The notes under the pieces: generated by a model
What the model saw: only the letters and a program-made list of their open reading frames with translations
The model's database searches: none
What the model was told of the DNA's origin: nothing
Assembly: GCF_000731095.1 (NCBI RefSeq)
Contig: NZ_JMTZ01000004.1
Coordinates: forward strand, 1-64,000
Direction: 5' to 3'
From: Lysobacter antibioticus
GTDB lineage: Bacteria > Pseudomonadota > Gammaproteobacteria > Xanthomonadales > Xanthomonadaceae
DNA length: 64,000 nucleotides
Translations under genes and position numbers: made by a program
Shown here: positions 61,559 to 64,000 of the stretch, one piece after another
How positions within the stretch are numbered: the stretch's first letter is position 1
Layout of the letters: the number at the start of each line of letters is the position of its first letter

Positions 61559-64000
61559 TCAGAGCAAAGCAGTGTCGACCGAGGGCGGTGCCAACCCCAT
61601 GCCCAGCGCGACGCCGGTTATGTTTTTTGTAATGCCCGGAGCAACGCCAGACTGACCATCGAAACCGGCCATGATTTCGATCATCTTGCTTGTCGACAAC
61701 GCGGCCGGCGCCACGGAATCTCTCGAGCTGGTCGCGGTTGTACTCGGCTTCTCCGCCGACGCTACTACCGAATCGCTCGAGTTCGCCGCAGACGCCTGAA
61801 CCAAATCGATCGGCGCCGTAGTGAACGTGACCTCGTCGAGCCAACGATCCCTGTCGTAGCTGCCCGAAATACCCCGGACGCGATAGCTCTGATAGGGAAC
61901 GCCGCCGGTATCCAGTGCGATGGTCATATCGGTCTTATCGCCCCCCTTCTCACCTGGCTTAGCGGCCCAAAGCAGATCCGCCTTGGATACCTTGATCCAT
62001 GCGTTATCCGCACTGAGCGCTTCGACGATATAAGTGCCGTCGCGTGTGGTATCACGCTGATGGATATCGGCCGGGTCGTACGTGGCCTTCAGCGTCAAGG
62101 ACGAAAGCGCGATCTTGTGCTTCATATCGAAACGGACAGCCACGATTTCGCTGCTGGACATATCGGTCTGATCCAGAGACAGGTCCGCGATCCTGGCTAC
62201 CTCCTTCTCGACGCTCTGCCCATTCTCCCGCCTGATTTCCTTGACCACGCGCATAGTGCTCGCGCCGCGCCACGAGAACGCCTCGCCGCTAAAGCCACTG
62301 CCATCGACCAGGTTGCCGCCGCTGCTCCGGCCGAACCCGGACTCGGTCGACTCGGCGTGGCTGAGGCCCAGATCGAGATAGCCCTGCTGCCACATCCAAA
62401 CCAACCCGTCTTCTCCACGGGTAGGAGCGGGGACCGATCCGCCCAAGCTGAGCACCGGCCCCGGATGAATGAGCTGCACCAAACCCATCTGCTCCTTCCT
62501 GCGCTTCGCCTCCACGGGGTCACTGCCTAACTTGTGAACGTCGCCCTTCTCGCCGATACCCAGAAACTCCCGTGCATAGTAGGTGTCCGACTCCGACGGC
62601 GTGCGTTGCAGGAGCGGTAGACTGGTCGACACCTGGATCAAGGTGCTGCGGTTTCCGCTTTCGTATCCCAATCGCTTCGCATTGCCTTCGATCAGATCTT
62701 TGCCGCTCACACCAGCCTTGGCCAACTTACCTAATTGGGCTGCATCGCTGACGCCGGCATTCATCAGGCTTTCCACGATCTCGTAGTCCAAGACCTTCGC
62801 CTGGGTCATCTTCTCGGCCAAGACGGCTGCCCGGCTCGGCAGGAACCCCTTGTTGATCAGAACCGTTTTCAACAGAACCTTATCTTCATCAGGGTTCACC
62901 ATGCCGGGCGTGAAGCTGGCCTTCTGTGTCAGATGCCCATTAATCGCCTGGACGAGCCATCCCTGCAGATCCTGCTTCTTCTGCTGACTGGAGACATAAT
63001 TGCTGTTGAACAGAACCTCCAGTTGCCGCAACTGTACTGAACTTGCGTTCCCCGCCACTCCGTGAAGTATCCGTGGCCTGTCCCAACCGGGAACCTCCAG
63101 GGTATCGAGCAACGAAGTCAGCAGCTTCTCGTCATGGGCGTTCAAGAACTTGACCGGCTTGGCGCTGATCATCAGGTATGGCTTGCTCTTGCCGTACAAG
63201 GCCAAAGCGAAGTCGGCCAATCGATCCTTACCCAGGTGCTTCTTTTCTAACGAAGCATATACCTCGACGTCTTGCACGGAGAGCCCGTAGCTATAGGCAT
63301 TCAAGATAAACTTGGGCTGATACCCGAGCGCCTCCAAAGCTTCGGCGTAATCCACCCCTCCCTTCGCATGCAACCAGCTATGCTTCTGCTTTGCGTATGC
63401 GATGACAAAATCCTCGGACAATCGCCTATCCGACTGCTTAAGCGCAAGACAAGTGGTTCCGACATCCGATACCGAGGTCAAATCTTCGGCGATCGCCGCC
63501 TTTGCCCCTGCTTCGGAGAAACCACTGACCTTGTAGTACAGCTCGATATCCGCCGAATTTGCGCCCCAGGCCAGGCCATCCGACCGGAGAATGCTGTCGA
63601 CTTGGGTGCCTAATGCCAAACCGCCCATCACCTTTCGAACGGTATTAGCGTCGCTCAGCAGTTGGTTGTTCAGCGCCCGCGTGGCGCTGAAGTTGAGGCC
63701 TGGATCCGCCGATATATTCAAATTGATGCCGCTCGTCACCATTCCGCCATTCGGCCCCTCGGCGATTACGGTCAAAATATTATTAGCGCTGAACTTGAGC
63801 ACGAATTCCGTGTCGTTCGCACGAGCAACCGGTTTGCTTTCGTAAATTCGCGCCGTCGCGGAAAACATAGTGTGTCCGACCCCGTTCCAGGCCCCCTGGG
63901 GGACATAGGCTCGGTAACAAAGATAGCCATCTCCATCGACATAGAACGTGAACCCATTCAGACCCGGCGCCCCCGTCGCGAACAGCACGCGCTCGGTGCT
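61559..64000 (-). CDS. Large unrecognised protein, N-terminus off the right edge
   Basis: The frame is open from TGA 61559 to the right edge; a GTG at 63988 is internal rather than a proven start, because the codons before it (AGC ACC GAG CGC) are also open. About 813 residues are visible. Near the N-terminal edge FTFYVDGDGYLCYRAYVPQG and FSATARIYES look beta-rich. The middle is helical with repeated small helices (YGLSVQDVEVYASLEKK, GVSDAAQLGKLAKAGVSGKDL). A later part (GYLDLGLSHAESTES, TKSDLLWAAKPG-like stretches, SYRVRGISGSYDRDRWLDEVTF) looks like a carbohydrate-binding or beta-sandwich domain. There is no signal or motif I can name. It could be a large secreted or effector protein. Confidence 0.75.
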   Translation of the reverse strand, partial: STERVLFATGAPGLNGFTFYVDGDGYLCYRAYVPQGAWNGVGHTMFSATARIYESKPVARANDTEFVLKFSANNILTVIAEGPNGGMVTSGINLNISADPGLNFSATRALNNQLLSDANTVRKVMGGLALGTQVDSILRSDGLAWGANSADIELYYKVSGFSEAGAKAAIAEDLTSVSDVGTTCLALKQSDRRLSEDFVIAYAKQKHSWLHAKGGVDYAEALEALGYQPKFILNAYSYGLSVQDVEVYASLEKKHLGKDRLADFALALYGKSKPYLMISAKPVKFLNAHDEKLLTSLLDTLEVPGWDRPRILHGVAGNASSVQLRQLEVLFNSNYVSSQQKKQDLQGWLVQAINGHLTQKASFTPGMVNPDEDKVLLKTVLINKGFLPSRAAVLAEKMTQAKVLDYEIVESLMNAGVSDAAQLGKLAKAGVSGKDLIEGNAKRLGYESGNRSTLIQVSTSLPLLQRTPSESDTYYAREFLGIGEKGDVHKLGSDPVEAKRRKEQMGLVQLIHPGPVLSLGGSVPAPTRGEDGLVWMWQQGYLDLGLSHAESTESGFGRSSGGNLVDGSGFSGEAFSWRGASTMRVVKEIRRENGQSVEKEVARIADLSLDQTDMSSSEIVAVRFDMKHKIALSSLTLKATYDPADIHQRDTTRDGTYIVEALSADNAWIKVSKADLLWAAKPGEKGGDKTDMTIALDTGGVPYQSYRVRGISGSYDRDRWLDEVTFTTAPIDLVQASAANSSDSVVASAEKPSTTATSSRDSVAPAALSTSKMIEIMAGFDGQSGVAPGITKNITGVALGMGLAPPSVDTALL

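Overview
The window is high-GC DNA from a gammaproteobacterium that looks like a Lysobacter or close Xanthomonadaceae relative. The basis is a battery of secreted proteases with PKD, P and PPC domains, a type IV secretion effector carrying the Xanthomonas-type C-terminal signal (XVIPCD), an H-NS/XrvA-like regulator, and attC-type sites resembling those of chromosomal integrons. This is inference from gene content; there is no rRNA or other marker in the window.

Layout. 1-4613 (minus): most of a giant secreted DUF11/prealbumin-fold repeat protein whose C-terminus lies off the left edge. 5.5-8.0 kb: a MepB-family protein, then a putative ADP-ribosyltransferase effector ending in an XVIPCD. 8.7-16 kb: an M9 collagenase-like metalloprotease, two small envelope proteins, and an M12-type metalloprotease with two PKD and three PPC domains. 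16.7-21.3 kb: gene remnants, a WG-repeat lipoprotein, small exported proteins and an alpha/beta hydrolase. 21.5-22.7 kb: the first of three urate-hydroxylase (PuuD)-like membrane proteins. 23.4-25.6 kb: an S8 subtilase with PA, PKD and P domains and a clean terminator. 25.8-27.7 kb: a LysR regulator divergent from a lipocalin-like gene, then a tautomerase-fold isomerase. 27.7-29.0 kb: an integron-like cassette cluster with attC sites but no integrase. 29.3 kb: the H-NS-like gene.

29.9-35.6 kb (minus) is a compact, partly overlapping five-gene operon: PuuD-like with cytochrome c domain, Rieske oxygenase, PuuD-like without cytochrome domain, DHA2-family MFS exporter, second Rieske oxygenase. 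Its substrate is unknown and it is one of the two most interesting parts of the window. 36-42 kb holds small hypothetical genes, a LecB-like calcium-site protein next to a CxxCH lipoprotein, and small exported proteins. 42.0-44.1 kb is a candidate polymorphic toxin with a possible immunity gene. 44.8-46.6 kb has an S1 protease facing a stand-alone homologue of its own propeptide. 47.7-54.5 kb is a complete type I restriction-modification operon (hsdM-hsdS-hsdR). From about 54.8 to 61 kb the DNA is visibly AT-richer and carries an M12B/M72-like metalloprotease with four N-terminal beta repeats, a possible separate propeptide gene, a hypothetical Cys-cluster protein and a decayed metalloprotease gene. 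61.6-64.0 kb is the C-terminal part of a large unrecognised protein that runs off the right edge.

Together the genes describe a predatory or antagonistic lifestyle: five secreted proteases, a contact-dependent effector, a polymorphic toxin, a lectin-like protein, a restriction system, and one oxygenase/exporter operon that could make or break down a purine-like small molecule.
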